Notes under the pieces: generated by a model
What the model was told of the DNA's origin: nothing
What the model saw: only the letters and a program-made list of their open reading frames with translations
The model's database searches: none
Program-made: the position numbers and the translations under genes
In this document: piece by piece, positions 31,340 to 41,740 of the stretch
Position numbering within the stretch: position 1 is the stretch's first letter
How the letters are laid out: the number at the start of each line of letters is the position of its first letter
NCBI GenBank assembly: GCA_014526335.1
Contig: JACTAT010000076.1
Location: 509,601 to 573,600 of the forward strand
DNA: 64,000 nucleotides
Direction: 5' to 3'
Origin: Chrysaora quinquecirrha
Taxonomy: Eukaryota > Cnidaria > Scyphozoa > Semaeostomeae > Pelagiidae

Positions 31340-32049
31340 CTATTTTATCGACTTGACAACCTCAATGTCATTGAGATCAGATTCTAAAACATAAAACAAA
31401 TACCCCATAAATATACATTCTATTCTATTCCATTCAATAAATTGTATACAGTAGAAAAATAATATCAACCTTCTGAAATATAACTTTTAGAGATTTTTGG
31501 CTTCTTTGATTTCATTGATTTCTTTTCTTTATCCGACTTCCCCACTGTTTTCTTAGATGTGAATTTGAAATCGTAGTTCTTTATGAGTGTTGTTCTCAAT
31601 TTCGGCTGATCATAAATTACTCCTACCAACTGTCTTTTCGCTTCATCTGAGCTCCATCCTATCATCTCCAATAATTGCTTCCGTAATTCCTGTCCAATGT
31701 TCTATAACATATAAACATATTTATATACCTTCTAATACTATGACTTTATATTATTCAAAACATTAAAATTATAATATAACTCCAACTTACATTTATTGGC
31801 ATTCCTTCATCAAAAAAACTCATTTCCGTTATACTTAATCCCAACAGCCTCATTCTGGTGACTTTGACTTCAAAGCCATATCGAAGCATAATGTTTGCTT
31901 CCCCATAATCCAAAATGTCCTTTTCTGTAGAGTACTTTTGATATTCTCTCTGCTTCGTTGGTAGGTACAAATACGAAAAAATGATTTTGATCAGCTACAT
32001 CGGCTATCAACTCTGACGGCGTCAACTCTTTGAATATGCTGTCATCCAT
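31340..32049 (-). CDS. Three-exon unknown protein, possible frameshift in exon 1
   Basis: Exons 31791-32049, 31470-31701 and 31340-31383, with introns of 89 and 86 bp. Donors are AAAT|GTAAGT and GAAG|GTTGAT; acceptors end TTATAG and TTTTAG. Frame is kept across both junctions. The ATG at 32049 (MDDSIFKELTPSELI) is 44 bp after a minus TATA box. A T-run near 31985 breaks exon 1 by one base. The middle (QELRKQLLEMIGWSSDEAKR) is helical and the end is Lys/Ser-rich (KKSMKSKKPKISK). A DNA-binding role is a guess; no domain is certain. Confidence 0.6.
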
Positions 32050-32340
32050 CTTCTGAAATTTTTTAAAACTAAAACAAAATGGATAAATATTCGTTTATAA
32101 ATCCCACTTATGATTGACATATGACATTTAAACATCACATGATTAAATTACCATTGTTTTCGTCAATGATTGATATGAGCAATATATTAGAATGATATGT
32201 CATATAATATGAACAATCATAATATAAATGATTGATCTTTTCGTTCCTTTTCTTGACAGCTGTCACAAAACTGTCTAAACTCTTATATAATTTTAGATAA
32301 TACAGCTGCAAGTAAATTCATCGCTGAACGAAGTCTTTAT
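32050..32340. promoter_or_regulatory. Divergent promoter with TGACAGCTGTCA palindrome
   Basis: TGATTGACATATGACA at 32111-32126; exact TGACAGCTGTCA at 32254-32265, only about 20 bp before the plus TATA (TATATAA, 32284-32290). The minus TATA (rc of CGTTTATAAATC, 32093-32104) serves the gene at 32049. Other ATGATTGATAT-type half-sites lie at 32167-32235. Confidence 0.75.
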
Positions 32341-32951
32341 ATGTTCAATTATGGTGTTTTGAGTGTGCACTATATCTTGTTAGAAGACGGACACAAATGT
32401 TGTCGACAGGTATGTAAAAATAATAACTTTCTATTTTGATAATATACCTTAGCTATAAAATACAAACTTTCCAAATTGTAAGAATTCTCTCCTTCTTAAT
32501 TTTTTAGATTTGTCTTCGTTTGGTAACACCACATTATCAACGTACGTTTGAAATTGAGGTAAACCCGTGCATTGATTGGGAAGATCTCACCCCGAGTGAA
32601 GAACGAACATTCAAATTTTGCCAGAAAAAATTTCATGGATTACCATATTATCCCATTTATAATGGTGCACATCAGTGTGGACAAGAAGTCGAAACACTAA
32701 GTTCCATATGCAGACAGCACAATATAAAAGTGATTTATTTCAAAGTAGGAGATGTGGAAAAAACTATATGCGATGTTATACATATCAAATCTGTTGATAT
32801 CTCTGATGTTATGTTTGCTTTCAACATCAGAAAAGTGTATACTTCGGATGCTTTTCTCAAAACCAGTTTCATCGCAAAGTTTATCGAATTTCTGACCTTC
32901 TGGGGTGATATAGCATCATTTCCTCAATATTCATTTGCAACTTGTGTTTAA
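32341..32951 (+). CDS. Two-exon unknown 170-aa accessory protein
   Basis: Exon 1 32341-32409 (MFNYGVLSVHYILLEDG), intron 32410-32507 (98 bp, CGACAG|GTATGT ... TTTTTTAG|ATTTG), exon 2 32508-32951; phase 0 at the junction. The start is the ATG 50 bp after the TATA box. The protein has several Cys and His (HKCCRQ, HQCGQE, SSICRQH) and a VIYFKVGDVEKTICDVIHIK strand region, ending FPQYSFATCV. No family recognised. Not frameshifted, so it is one of the better-preserved genes in this copy. Confidence 0.7.
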
Positions 32952-33094
32952 ATGATTTCAAAGACATTTTGATTGAACAAACTGACTTTTTCCATTAAGA
33001 CTTTCAATCGTTTGATTCTCTAATTATTTTCATATAACCGCTTATGATGAAATTAAAGAATCGCATTTGTATGAGCAAGTGATTGTTTTATTTT

Positions 33095-33274
33095 TTATAA
33101 ACTCTCCGCGATAAAACAAGAAGACTGATATGAAGAACCAAGTTTCTGACCCTTTACAAGTTCATTAACCTTGTGGACATTTGTACTACCAACATCTCTT
33201 AACGAGCACACATTGTAGCTTTGAGGTTTAGCTCTCGAGTATCTTGGCGGAGCCGATGAAACTAGCACGTTCAT
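33095..33274 (-). CDS. 59-aa ORF, probably the coding exon of a spliced gene
   Basis: MNVLVSSAPPRYSRAKPQSY start, ends SSCFIAESL, with AATAAA directly after the stop (33087-33092). Upstream, a minus TATATAAATAG box at 33705-33718 and a GGATTCTTG|GTGAGT donor near 33613 suggest a non-coding first exon. CATGTTTAG at about 33290 could be its acceptor. An overlapping frame also codes for 20 or so residues, so the exact product is uncertain. The base composition is richer in G+C than nearby DNA. Confidence 0.4.
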   Translation of the reverse strand: MNVLVSSAPPRYSRAKPQSYNVCSLRDVGSTNVHKVNELVKGQKLGSSYQSSCFIAESL

Positions 33275-33704
33275 AACGAGTCAAGCTAAACATGAAAGGA
33301 GACTCTCCTTGAGTGCTGTTAGCCTCTCAGCCTCTCGAAAAGTTTATCCCGGCATGGATATTCAGATAAACAAGACCACATACATGATCGAAGTTAAAAT
33401 AAACCGAAAAGCGCAAAAATGTTTTCGTATTTCAAACAGAATTTAAGGAAACGACAGTTACTTAGTTTAAAAATCGACCAAAAAAACAACCAAAAATAAA
33501 GCCGAAACATTCTGTGGCCTTTATAGAATCGAAATGAAATAAATATATATACTTAAACAAAACTAAGCTAAAGCAGTATAAGTCAGAGTATAAGCATTTA
33601 AAATAAACTCACCAAGAATCCTTTCCTTTCCCTTATTATCTTCTTGGAAGCAACTGCCTTGCTTGAGAATCAGAACACAACTAAAATACGATTTCCTCCG
33701 AAAA

Positions 33705-33718
33705 ACTATTTATATATC
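33705..33718 (-). promoter_or_regulatory. TATA box facing the 33.1 kb gene from the tandem array
   Basis: Minus-strand TATATAAATAG. The TGATTGACAG-bearing array (33806-34617) lies directly upstream, so the array could act as this gene's enhancer. The stretch 33341-33612 between exon candidates shows no other feature. Confidence 0.5.
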
Positions 33719-33805
33719 GAATGCATTTGTATGTTGTTCCTATGGCAACATATCAATCAAATAACTATCTTGGTTTCAAATTTAATCTATCAATTGAACC
33801 TTAAA

Positions 33806-34617
33806 GTCATGTGTCAGGATGTCTGAATACAATTCTTCGGATTTTGATTGACAGATAAAACCTCTGCCTTTGGTGCATTAACTTTCCAATAACCATTAAT
33901 TCATGTGTCAGGATGTCTGACTACAATTGTTCAGATTTTGATTGACAGATAAAACTTCTGCCTTTGATGCATTAACGTTTCAATAACCATTAATTCACGT
34001 CTCAAAGTACATTTGTTCGGATTATGATTGACAGATTAACCTTTTCCTTTGATGCATTAACGTAAATTGTTCCAATTTAGATTGACAGATTAACCTTTTG
34101 CCTTTGATGCATTAACGTTTCAATAACCTTTAATTCACGTCTCAAAGTACATTTGTTCGGATTATGATTGACAGATTAACCTTTTCCCTTTGATGCATTA
34201 ACGTGTAAATTGTTCCAATTTAGATTGACAGATTAACCTTTTGCCTTTGATGCATTAACGTTTCAATAACCTTTAATTCACGTCTCAAAGTACATTTGTT
34301 TGGATTATGATTGACAGATTAACCTTTTCCCTTTGATGCATTAACGTGTAAATTGTTCCATTTTAGATTGACAGATTAACCTTTTTCCTTTTATGCATTA
34401 ACGTTTCAATAACCTTTAATTCACGTCTCAAAGTACATTTGTTCGGATTATGATTGACAGATTAACCTTTTCCCTTTGATGCATTAACGTGTAAATTGTT
34501 CCATTTTAGATTGACAGATTAACCTTTTGCCTTTGATGCATTAACGTTTCAATAACCTTTAATTCACGTGTCAAGATTTCCAATAATAATTGTTCGGATT
34601 TTGATTGACAGTTTAAC
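33806..34617. repeat. Subterminal tandem array carrying eleven GATTGACAG sites
   Basis: Two diverged units of about 94 bp are followed by units of 140-143 bp. Each longer unit holds two motifs 57 bp apart. TGATTGACAG occurs at 33845, 33939, 34025, 34165, 34308, 34451 and 34602; AGATTGACAG at 34079, 34222, 34365 and 34508. Other repeated words are TGATGCATTAACG and TTCACGTCTCAAAG. It ends about 135 bp inside the right TIR. Confidence 0.9.
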
Positions 34618-34751
34618 CTTTTGGACTTTTTACTAAAAATAATTTTGTTTTTCATTTCAACTCAACGCAAATCGAATTTTTTCGTTTTCTTTGTTCCCTG
34701 ATCTTTTAGCAAATTCAAATTTCTTTATTTCCTCTTTTATCTGTGAAGCAA

Positions 34752-34886
34752 ATTCAAATTTTTGCATTTGCTTTTCACTTACCTCACTTTTCCCTTTTAC
34801 CATCAAGGAAACTGAAATTTCTTCATTTCCTCAAAAATTATTCGCACAAAAACCTCACAGATGGTTCGGCCCCACTATATACTACT
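34752..34886. repeat. Right terminal inverted repeat of Polinton copy 1
   Basis: Reverse complement of 41032-41165 with only a few differences. It ends GGCCCCACTATATACTACT, so the element terminus reads AGTAGTATATAG, with the AG start usual for Polintons. The next six bases, ATTCAG (34887-34892), are the predicted target duplication. Confidence 0.85.
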
Positions 34887-35137
34887 ATTCAGTTTAGTTT
34901 CCTGCCTGGTATAATAACCTCTTCTTTAATATCTTCGACATGAGAACATAACCATTAAGAAGGACTTGAATTAAATCATTTTTGAGACCCTCTTGGCTTG
35001 GAAGGAAGGAGAGGACGAGTAGTGGGAGGAAGCAAGAAGGCTTGAACTGAGAGACAAGATGGAAAATATGTGACTGCGAGGTCCTGTTAATGCATTCACT
35101 AAATGAACTCCTTGTAAGAAAATTCCTACAAAGCATA
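34887..35137. other. Flanking DNA right of copy 1, nothing recognised
   Basis: Starts with the putative target duplication ATTCAG. No gene, RNA or repeat is seen. Confidence 0.5.
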
Positions 35138-35484
35138 CACTCTTTTTTTAATAAGAATAATGTTTATAAGAATATTCAGGCTCAGAATCAGCCTATTTTT
35201 AAGATTATTGTAAGAATTTGTGTCTCATTTTTCAGCAGATGCCTGTTTTGCAATGTTAGAACGAAACTTCATGATTGTTAACAACATTCTTTTTGTTAAA
35301 TAGTTAAATATTTCTTTCGCTTGACCATATCAGATGATTTTTCTTTTAACTACGTTCCCCTAAAACCGCATATCAGATTTGAGAAATAAGAATACTTTAA
35401 GAATATATTCAGGCTCAAAATGAACATTTTTTAAGAATATTGAGGCTGGACAAAATTTATAGTATTCTTATAAAAAAAAGAGTG
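35138..35484. mobile_element. TA-flanked MITE 1 (347 bp)
   Basis: TIRs CACTCTTTTTTTAATAAGAA and, reverse-complemented at the other end, CACTCTTTTTTTTATAAGAA; TA on both sides (35136-35137, 35485-35486). Inside, words of the AAGAAT type and ATTCAGGCTC recur in both orientations. No coding sequence. Mariner-like target choice is inferred from TA. Confidence 0.7.
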
Positions 35485-37719
35485 TAGACTGAATGTTTAT
35501 ATCATGAAGAGTTTAAGAGAATTCATGATAACATTAAGGATAATTAATTAGTATCATTAATTCTTACTTATTGTTATTTAAATTTATCATAGCTATTATT
35601 GCACTTTTTTGTCAATATTGAAATTGGAAGATTTAAATTATATTCATCAAACAAAACTACTGTCCCAAATCCCAGAAATTTCAGCTGATTTAGAATAAGC
35701 TGATTTGATTTTTTGAAAACATTTTTCAATTAAAATCATGTTCAGTTCATTATTATCATTATCTAGCACAGCACAAATTCTGAAAATTCAGTTTTTTCTT
35801 AGTTTTGAAAGACCAATACTCAATGCATATAGGCTTTTTAAACTGTAAAAGGATGCAGCAGTGTCTCAAATTTCAGTCCAGTGCTTGTTGGATGGTATAC
35901 TCTGTAGTGTGTTTTCACTCCCTACATTTGATTAGCCTAAATTGCCCTACATTTTTACTATTATCCTGTCTTTCGAGTAAAAGAATACAAAACCAGAATC
36001 ATTTAGAACAGTATTTTAACATTGATTGAACTGAAAACTGCATAAGTGAAAGAAATTGCATTTGATAAAACTTTCTGTGACATTGTTATTGATCTTGTTG
36101 CAACCCACAAGCTTGTGATTTATACAATGTAATACTAAACATCGAGCCAGTCAGAAAAAGGTTAAAAACAAGAGATTTCAGCACCAACTCTGAAATCAGA
36201 AAACAGGTAATTGCAATTCTTTGTATGTTGGATTGGCTGGCTATAAGCAAAAACTGCTTGCAAGACACTCAGCAGTATAAAATGAGTTCTTTTAGTTATG
36301 GATTACAATTGGGCCAGAAGCCCTTAATAAAATCTCATTCAAATCATTCTCTCCCCTGGATGAAGTTGTTTGCAATATTCTGATCAATTCAGATTTCAAC
36401 AACAAACTATTGCACTTTTCTAAATTTGGGGTGTTCTTTTTCATCAGAAGTCTACCCAACACCATATCATTTATAGGTATAGTATTATACTGAAGAATGT
36501 GTACCCCTTGATTTTATTAACTTTCTGAATGTTACAGAAATTGATCTTAAATCATACAGGCAAAGATTTTTCATTCAAGTAAGTGGGTCATTGCTCTCAA
36601 CACCTTGACAAACAGTTGGTTTGCCAGGATTGACCTTCATTCAACTGAGGCAAAAGTTGTGGGCTGTAGACTACCAAGTTTTCTAGCATTGTTCTTGACA
36701 TGTACAAGATTTATAAAGTTTTTTTACATTAATGAGTTGTTAGGGTAATAATGAGCACTGTGCTTTTAAAATCTAAACATTATGGCCATCACCCCTCATC
36801 TTCCTTTAAGATAGTTGATAAGGAACTGAACCAAAAGACTACTAGGATAGACGGTCTAGAGATCTCCATAGGCCATAAACAAATTCCTTTAGTACTGCAA
36901 AACTGCTATGGCCTATGATTCCCCTCGCGTACTTTTCCCTTTTGCCACACTGAGATTTTACTCTTTGTCTATAGGTAAAAATAACTCCAGAATTGCTACG
37001 CGTATAGGTTTTTGTCAGTGTCCGTGCGGAACGATTACATGTTTATAACCTTGCATCCTGCAATGACAGATAGACCACCACGAGACGAACTTATTGACAA
37101 CACAACGGTAAATTTTCAGCGGGAAGACAAGTGGTCAGCGGAAAATCATGTCTCAGTGCGCAAGGACGGTTAGCCCCTAAACGTTGATTCGTTGAAGACA
37201 AACCATTTTTTCTTTTGTCTAAAACAAAAGAGCAATGATCACGTCTCCCCAACAATTAATGAGGCTTAGACTCAGCCTTTTGAATGAGGATTTAGCAGAT
37301 AGATTTAAAGTTTCTGCTTCATGTGCCTCAAGAATATTCACAACTTGGGTGAAGTTCTTATCAAAGATTTTGGGAGATGCACTTATTTGCAAACCAAAAA
37401 AACTTTAATTGACGTTATGAACAGAAAAGATAAATATTGCTATTTAGTTTGTGACCTTTCTTTTTGATTAGTGTCAAATGGTAACCACAACACATGAATG
37501 AAATATTACGTGAATAAACTTGCTATTGGACTGAGGAAGAGAGACAAAATAAATTGCCATTCATTCATGTACAGATCATTTTATCGCTCAACTCATTGTA
37601 TCTTCGTTTATAAAAAAGAACACTGTTTTCTTCTTCGAATTTATATTCATATGTTAGATAACTCATATCATATGTTAGATATATTTTACTCTGTTATTCA
37701 TGTTTTGTTAATATATATG
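35485..37719. other. Spacer DNA without recognised genes
   Basis: 2.2 kb of non-coding-looking DNA. A short inverted repeat (AGGCCATA ... TATGGCCT, about 36870-36916) and a 36-codon ORF at 37063-37173 (MTDRPPRDEL) are the only structures noted; neither is convincing. Confidence 0.5.
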
Positions 37720-37721
37720 TA

Positions 37722-38232
37722 CACGCAGTTTTTTTTACAAGCAACCGCTTATAAGCAACTAAGATGTAGAAGGCCTAAAACTTTAAGCAACGTATAGTAC
37801 CACAGGAGAAAAACCTAAGCAACTTTTTAAATTTTTAATTAAAATTTTTAATTTTAATTTATCACTGCAAGCAATCGAGGATTGATCATCATAGAAGCTA
37901 ATTCCATTGATTTGCCGTCTAAACTCGCATATCAACAGAGTGTTACTCAATACGTGAAGCATTTCATTTCATTCTCCGTTTAATTTTCATAACAAAGTCT
38001 GTATATGGTAACAATTACATGGCACTTCTTGACTGATGTTTTTTACAGTATTTCTTTGCTGCATATTAGGTTATATTAGTTTTCTAGCCCCTGTACTATT
38101 AAAAAATATACAGTTAAAATTAAGCAACTACTAAGCAACTTTTGCTACTAAAAGGTGGCCATAAGAGGTCCAAAAATAAGCAACTTTTTGAACTAGACCC
38201 GAACAAAGTTGCTATATAAAAAAAACTGTGTG
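37722..38232. mobile_element. TA-flanked MITE 3 (511 bp)
   Basis: TIRs CACGCAGTTTTTTTTACAAG and, from the other end, CACACAGTTTTTTTTATATA; TA at 37720-37721 and 38233-38234. The word AAGCAAC is repeated inside. Same TIR plan as the other two MITEs but a different internal word. Confidence 0.65.
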
Positions 38233-38426
38233 TATTAGAAATTTCATGCAAATGAACCAAAACTGTGATTTTTACACATATATTATGAAATATTAAAGCA
38301 GTGTGAAGGTTCTCATGGCTAAAAAACGCAAGGTTTAGCTTCCGAATTGCATTTCTTGTCAATTAGAATCGTTTAAAATGAAAATTCTAGGCAACCACTA
38401 CGAGAGTGCTTCTTGATTACTTGGGC

Positions 38427-39385
38427 CCTCCACATTACTGATGATACCCCCCTACATTACACGTTTTTTTTATAAGGAACACCTTTATAAGGAACTTGAG
38501 GCTGAAAATTCCCAAAAAATTAAGGAACTTTAAGGAACTGTTGAGGCTCAGATGAAAAACTAAGAAAATCGTTTTTAAAGAACAAGACCGTTTGTACGAA
38601 AAAGGAACAGAAGTAAAATATATTTCCCATCGTTCTTCCACAAAAGGCTCCATTTATACTTAAAGTTAGAAATGAAGCATAGTTTTTATGAATTTGCTGT
38701 AAAAATTAGTATTTTTACATATTCCTAGAGAAGGAACAGTATAAGGAGCTTTAAGCCTTATTTTGTCAAAAAATTAAGGAACTCCAGCCTCAACTCAGAC
38801 CATAGGTTCCTTTAAAAAAAAACCTGTACTTCGCATCCACCACATTACGGAAAGATAGTCCTCCACATTACTGAACATCCTCCACATTACTGAAAATAGC
38901 CCTCCACGTTACTGATGATAGCCCTCCACATTTTTCAAGATGGCCCTCCACATTACTCCGCAACCGCCACATTACTAATGATATCCCTCCACATCACTGA
39001 TGATAGCCCTCCACATTACTTTAAGATAGCCCTCCACAACACTCCGCAGACACAACATTACTGCAAGATAGCCCTCCACAATACTGAACATCCTCCGCAT
39101 TACTGCAAGATAGGCCTCCAGGTCACTGATGATAGCCCTCCACATTACTCCGGAACCTCCACATTACTGATGATATCCCTCTACATTACTGAAAGATAGC
39201 CCTCCACATTACTGCGCACCCTCCACATTACTGAAGATAGTCCTCCACATTACTGAACATCCTCCACATTACTGCAAAAATCCCTCCACCTTACTGATGA
39301 TATCCCTCCACATTACTGAACACCCTCCACATTACTGCGAAAATCCCTCCACATTACTGCACATCCTCCACAATACTGCACAGAC
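38427..39385. repeat. CTCCACATTACTG minisatellite, interrupted by MITE 2
   Basis: Irregular repeats of CCCTCCACATTACTG with short linkers such as ATGATAG, AAGATAG or AACAT, at 38427-38459 and 38827-39385. Unit spacing varies between about 15 and 25 bp. A few units carry point changes (CTCCACAATACTG, CTCCGCATTACTG). Apparent ORFs in it are repeat translations. Confidence 0.85.
38460..38826. mobile_element. TA-flanked MITE 2 (367 bp) inside the minisatellite
   Basis: TIRs CACGTTTTTTTTATAAGGAA and, from the other end, CAGGTTTTTTTTTAAAGGAA; TA at 38458-38459 and 38827-38828. Inside, TAAGGAACT and GAGGCTGA words repeat in both orientations. Array units continue on both sides, so it inserted into the minisatellite. 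Confidence 0.7.
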
Positions 39386-39389
39386 ATTA

Positions 39390-40345
39390 GCTAGGGTGAT
39401 GATATGTCTAATGCTACAGAGATGAAGCCATGCCAATTTGCTGATGACACCAATATCTTTGCCTCTGGGAAAGAAATTGACACGCTAAAGAAGACACTAA
39501 CACTGAACTGCAAAAACTGCACATTCGGTTTAAAGCACATCGCCTTAAACTGAGTATAGAAAAAACTTCCTATTGTATTTTTATCCTAAAAACAAGAAAT
39601 CTATTTGTAGAGCAAGTCTGCAAATGGGAGAAGACATAAAAAGAGCTAACTATATGAAATACTTTGGCTTGACTAATGATGATCATCTTACGTTGGATTA
39701 ACACATAGAAGAACTAGGTAGTAAAATTGTTTGCTATGCTTCAATCTATTGAAAAGTAAGAAACTTACTCCCCAAAATGTGGAATTTAGAACATTAAAAG
39801 TTTTAGATCAATATGAATTGAAAATTTGAAGTCTAATGCATCTACACACATACAATAAAGAAAAGTTACCTGACATCTTAAAAAATCTATTTAAAACCAG
39901 TTCAAGTATTCAAAACTATCCTACCTGATTCAAAAACAATTTTGACCTCCCAAAGTCAGCAAACTGTTATGGAGATAGAGCTATCATTGTTAAAGACCCA
40001 AAACTATGAAACTCCCAACCTCAAGAATTTAAAAGGATAAACACCCTAAAAGGAGACCCTAAGACATTTAAAAAAATATAAGCTAGTTTCCTACAACAAC
40101 CATTGTGTAAATGCAATTTTGCACCTCCTCCTCGCCTTGAAAGTAATGAGTCCTAGTAGCTCTGTGTAATTATTTTAGTAGTTTAACTTAGTTTGATTTT
40201 TTGTAGCAGATTTTTAAGATGTCAAGTTGTATTACTTTATTTGTTAATAATGTTTCATTTTGTTATAAACGCCCCAGACTCGACAAGCTCTGCTTCTTTT
40301 GACTGATATGTTTTCGTAAATCAAAATCATCATCATCATTTCCGC
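39390..40345 (+). pseudogene. Non-LTR (LINE) reverse transcriptase 3' fragment
   Basis: QFADDTNIFASGKEIDTLK (39434-39490) is the RT catalytic block of CR1/jockey-type LINEs. After a frame change comes FKAHRLKLSIEKTSYCIFI, the usual next block. Further downstream the reading is broken by stops. The fragment ends with ATCATCATCATCATT (about 40327-40341), a short tandem tail as in CR1/L2 elements. It is a dead 5'-truncated copy on the plus strand. Confidence 0.75.
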
Positions 40346-41031
40346 ACATTGCTGAAATGTGTAAAGTAGGTTTAACCTGATTTTAAGCATGACATTCAAA
40401 TGTTATAATATTTTTGGAAGAGCAATTTATTTCTTCAAACAGTTTCTTTCAAGCAAAAAACTGCGTGATCTACCTGAACTATTCTCTGATGTGTAGGTAG
40501 TGTGACCACTGTAAGAACAAGATTATTTGTAATGCTTTGTTCTGTGGATAATTTTATTTTCCCTTTTCAAATAATCAGCTATTCCCTACTGGCCGTATGG
40601 GGTGGAAGTGACAGCATGATTATCAAATTATCTTAAGCTTCTCTTATGAAATCAATTTTCTTTCGTGTGTGTGTCTACAGTATCAATATCAACATCCAGT
40701 ATCAGCAGAGCCACATTCTCTTTGCTCTGTGTCCCATTCTTTATGAAATGCTTCATATAGCTCATCAAAGTTGGTGCATCAATCAACCTATTCACAGACA
40801 TTTTGTTGAATGTCCCTGCATGCAAATGGTCAGTGACCTCCTCTTTTTTTCTGCTTTCGTTTGAAGATCATCATGCGTGACACACAGTTGCCAGCAGCAT
40901 TACAGCTAGTCACATTATAACTGTTGTTTTGATTCCTCTCCTCTTTCGCCACTTGTTGTAGATGCAAGAACACATTTTTCTATTGGAGCTAAAACGTTTT
41001 ACTTGCCTGTGTACAAAGGTACGTCTAGACT
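40346..41031. other. Flanking DNA left of copy 2, nothing recognised
   Basis: No gene or repeat recognised. The last six bases, TAGACT (41026-41031), are the predicted target duplication of copy 2. Confidence 0.5.
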
Positions 41032-41165
41032 AGTAGTATATAGTGGGGCCGAACCATCTGCGAGGTTTTTGTGCGAATAATTTTTGAGGAAATGAAGAAA
41101 TTTCAGTTTCCTTGATGGTAAAAGGAAAAGTGAGGTAAGTGAAAAGCAAATGCAAAAATTTGAAT
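41032..41165. repeat. Left terminal inverted repeat of Polinton copy 2
   Basis: Begins AGTAGTATATAGTGGGGCC and is the reverse complement of the copy 1 right end at 34752-34886. The match stops near GCAAAAATTTGAAT, giving a TIR of about 135 bp. Confidence 0.85.
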
Positions 41166-41302
41166 CTTATTTGTTTTAATGTTATAATTTGTTATAAATA
41201 TGATTGGCATAATGATTGACATATGCCTAATTAATTCAATATGTCAATCAAAATAAAAGTATATAAAGCGTGACTACAAACTAGTGTTAAATCAAAAACA
41301 CC
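41166..41302 (+). promoter_or_regulatory. Leftmost promoter with TALE-type sites
   Basis: TGATTGACAT at 41213-41222, TGTCAATCA at 41242-41250 and TATATAAAG at 41260-41268, 35 bp before the ATG at 41303. Confidence 0.7.
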
Positions 41303-41740
41303 ATGGCTAGTGAAGTGAATAAAAAAGATATAGCACAAGTGGCTCACAAATTGAAATTTCTCAACATAAAAGATGATAAAAGACACAGAAGAGTGATTGA
41401 AGAAAATGCTGAATATGCAGAGATGAGAAGTAGAGGAGAAGAAGTGCCAGTTAGGAAAAGATACGATTTTGAATCAAGTGTTCTCGAGAGAAAACCTCAA
41501 ACTCCAGAGTTTTTCTTAAGGAGAAAGTACGTCGATTACATAATCAGCTATGAGAGATTGCTTGACTTTTACGCATTATTGGAAGCTAAGAATCACATGA
41601 TATTGAGATATGAAAATAGTGCTGTTTTCTTTGGAGACAAGTATACAAGCTATACGCTGAATGATATGACAGATGATCCTGCAGTGCTGAGTGTGGATGA
41701 AGATGTAAAAAGAAGAAGAACTAATTTCTTCCTTTTTTAA
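41303..41740 (+). CDS. Unknown 145-aa protein, first gene of the rightward block
   Basis: MASEVNKKDIAQVAHKLKF start; charged N-terminal half (RHRRVIEENAEYAEMRSRG), then a FLRRKYVDYIISYERLLDF helix region. The last few residues (KRRRTNFFLF) run into the corrupted sequence from 41741, so the true C-terminus may differ. It is driven by a TALE-site promoter and lies before the capsid gene. No homolog recognised. Confidence 0.65.
   Translation: MASEVNKKDIAQVAHKLKFLNIKDDKRHRRVIEENAEYAEMRSRGEEVPVRKRYDFESSVLERKPQTPEFFLRRKYVDYIISYERLLDFYALLEAKNHMILRYENSAVFFGDKYTSYTLNDMTDDPAVLSVDEDVKRRRTNFFLF

Noticed and set aside
33150..33340. Possible small nuclear or spliced-leader RNA gene, because of higher GC
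   Set aside because: The minus strand reads as a 59-codon ORF followed by AATAAA, which explains it better; no RNA signature seen.
34691..34943. Plus-strand ORFs over the right TIR
   Set aside because: They lie in terminal repeat sequence, have no promoter, and run past the element end into flanking DNA.
36870..36916. Inverted repeat AGGCCATA/TATGGCCT
   Set aside because: Only 8 bp arms with no target duplication or wider structure.
37063..37173. 36-codon ORF as a host exon
   Set aside because: Too short, and no convincing splice sites or homolog.
38836..39385. CRISPR-like spaced repeats
   Set aside because: Spacers are 2-10 bp, themselves repetitive, and the DNA is eukaryotic; it is a minisatellite.
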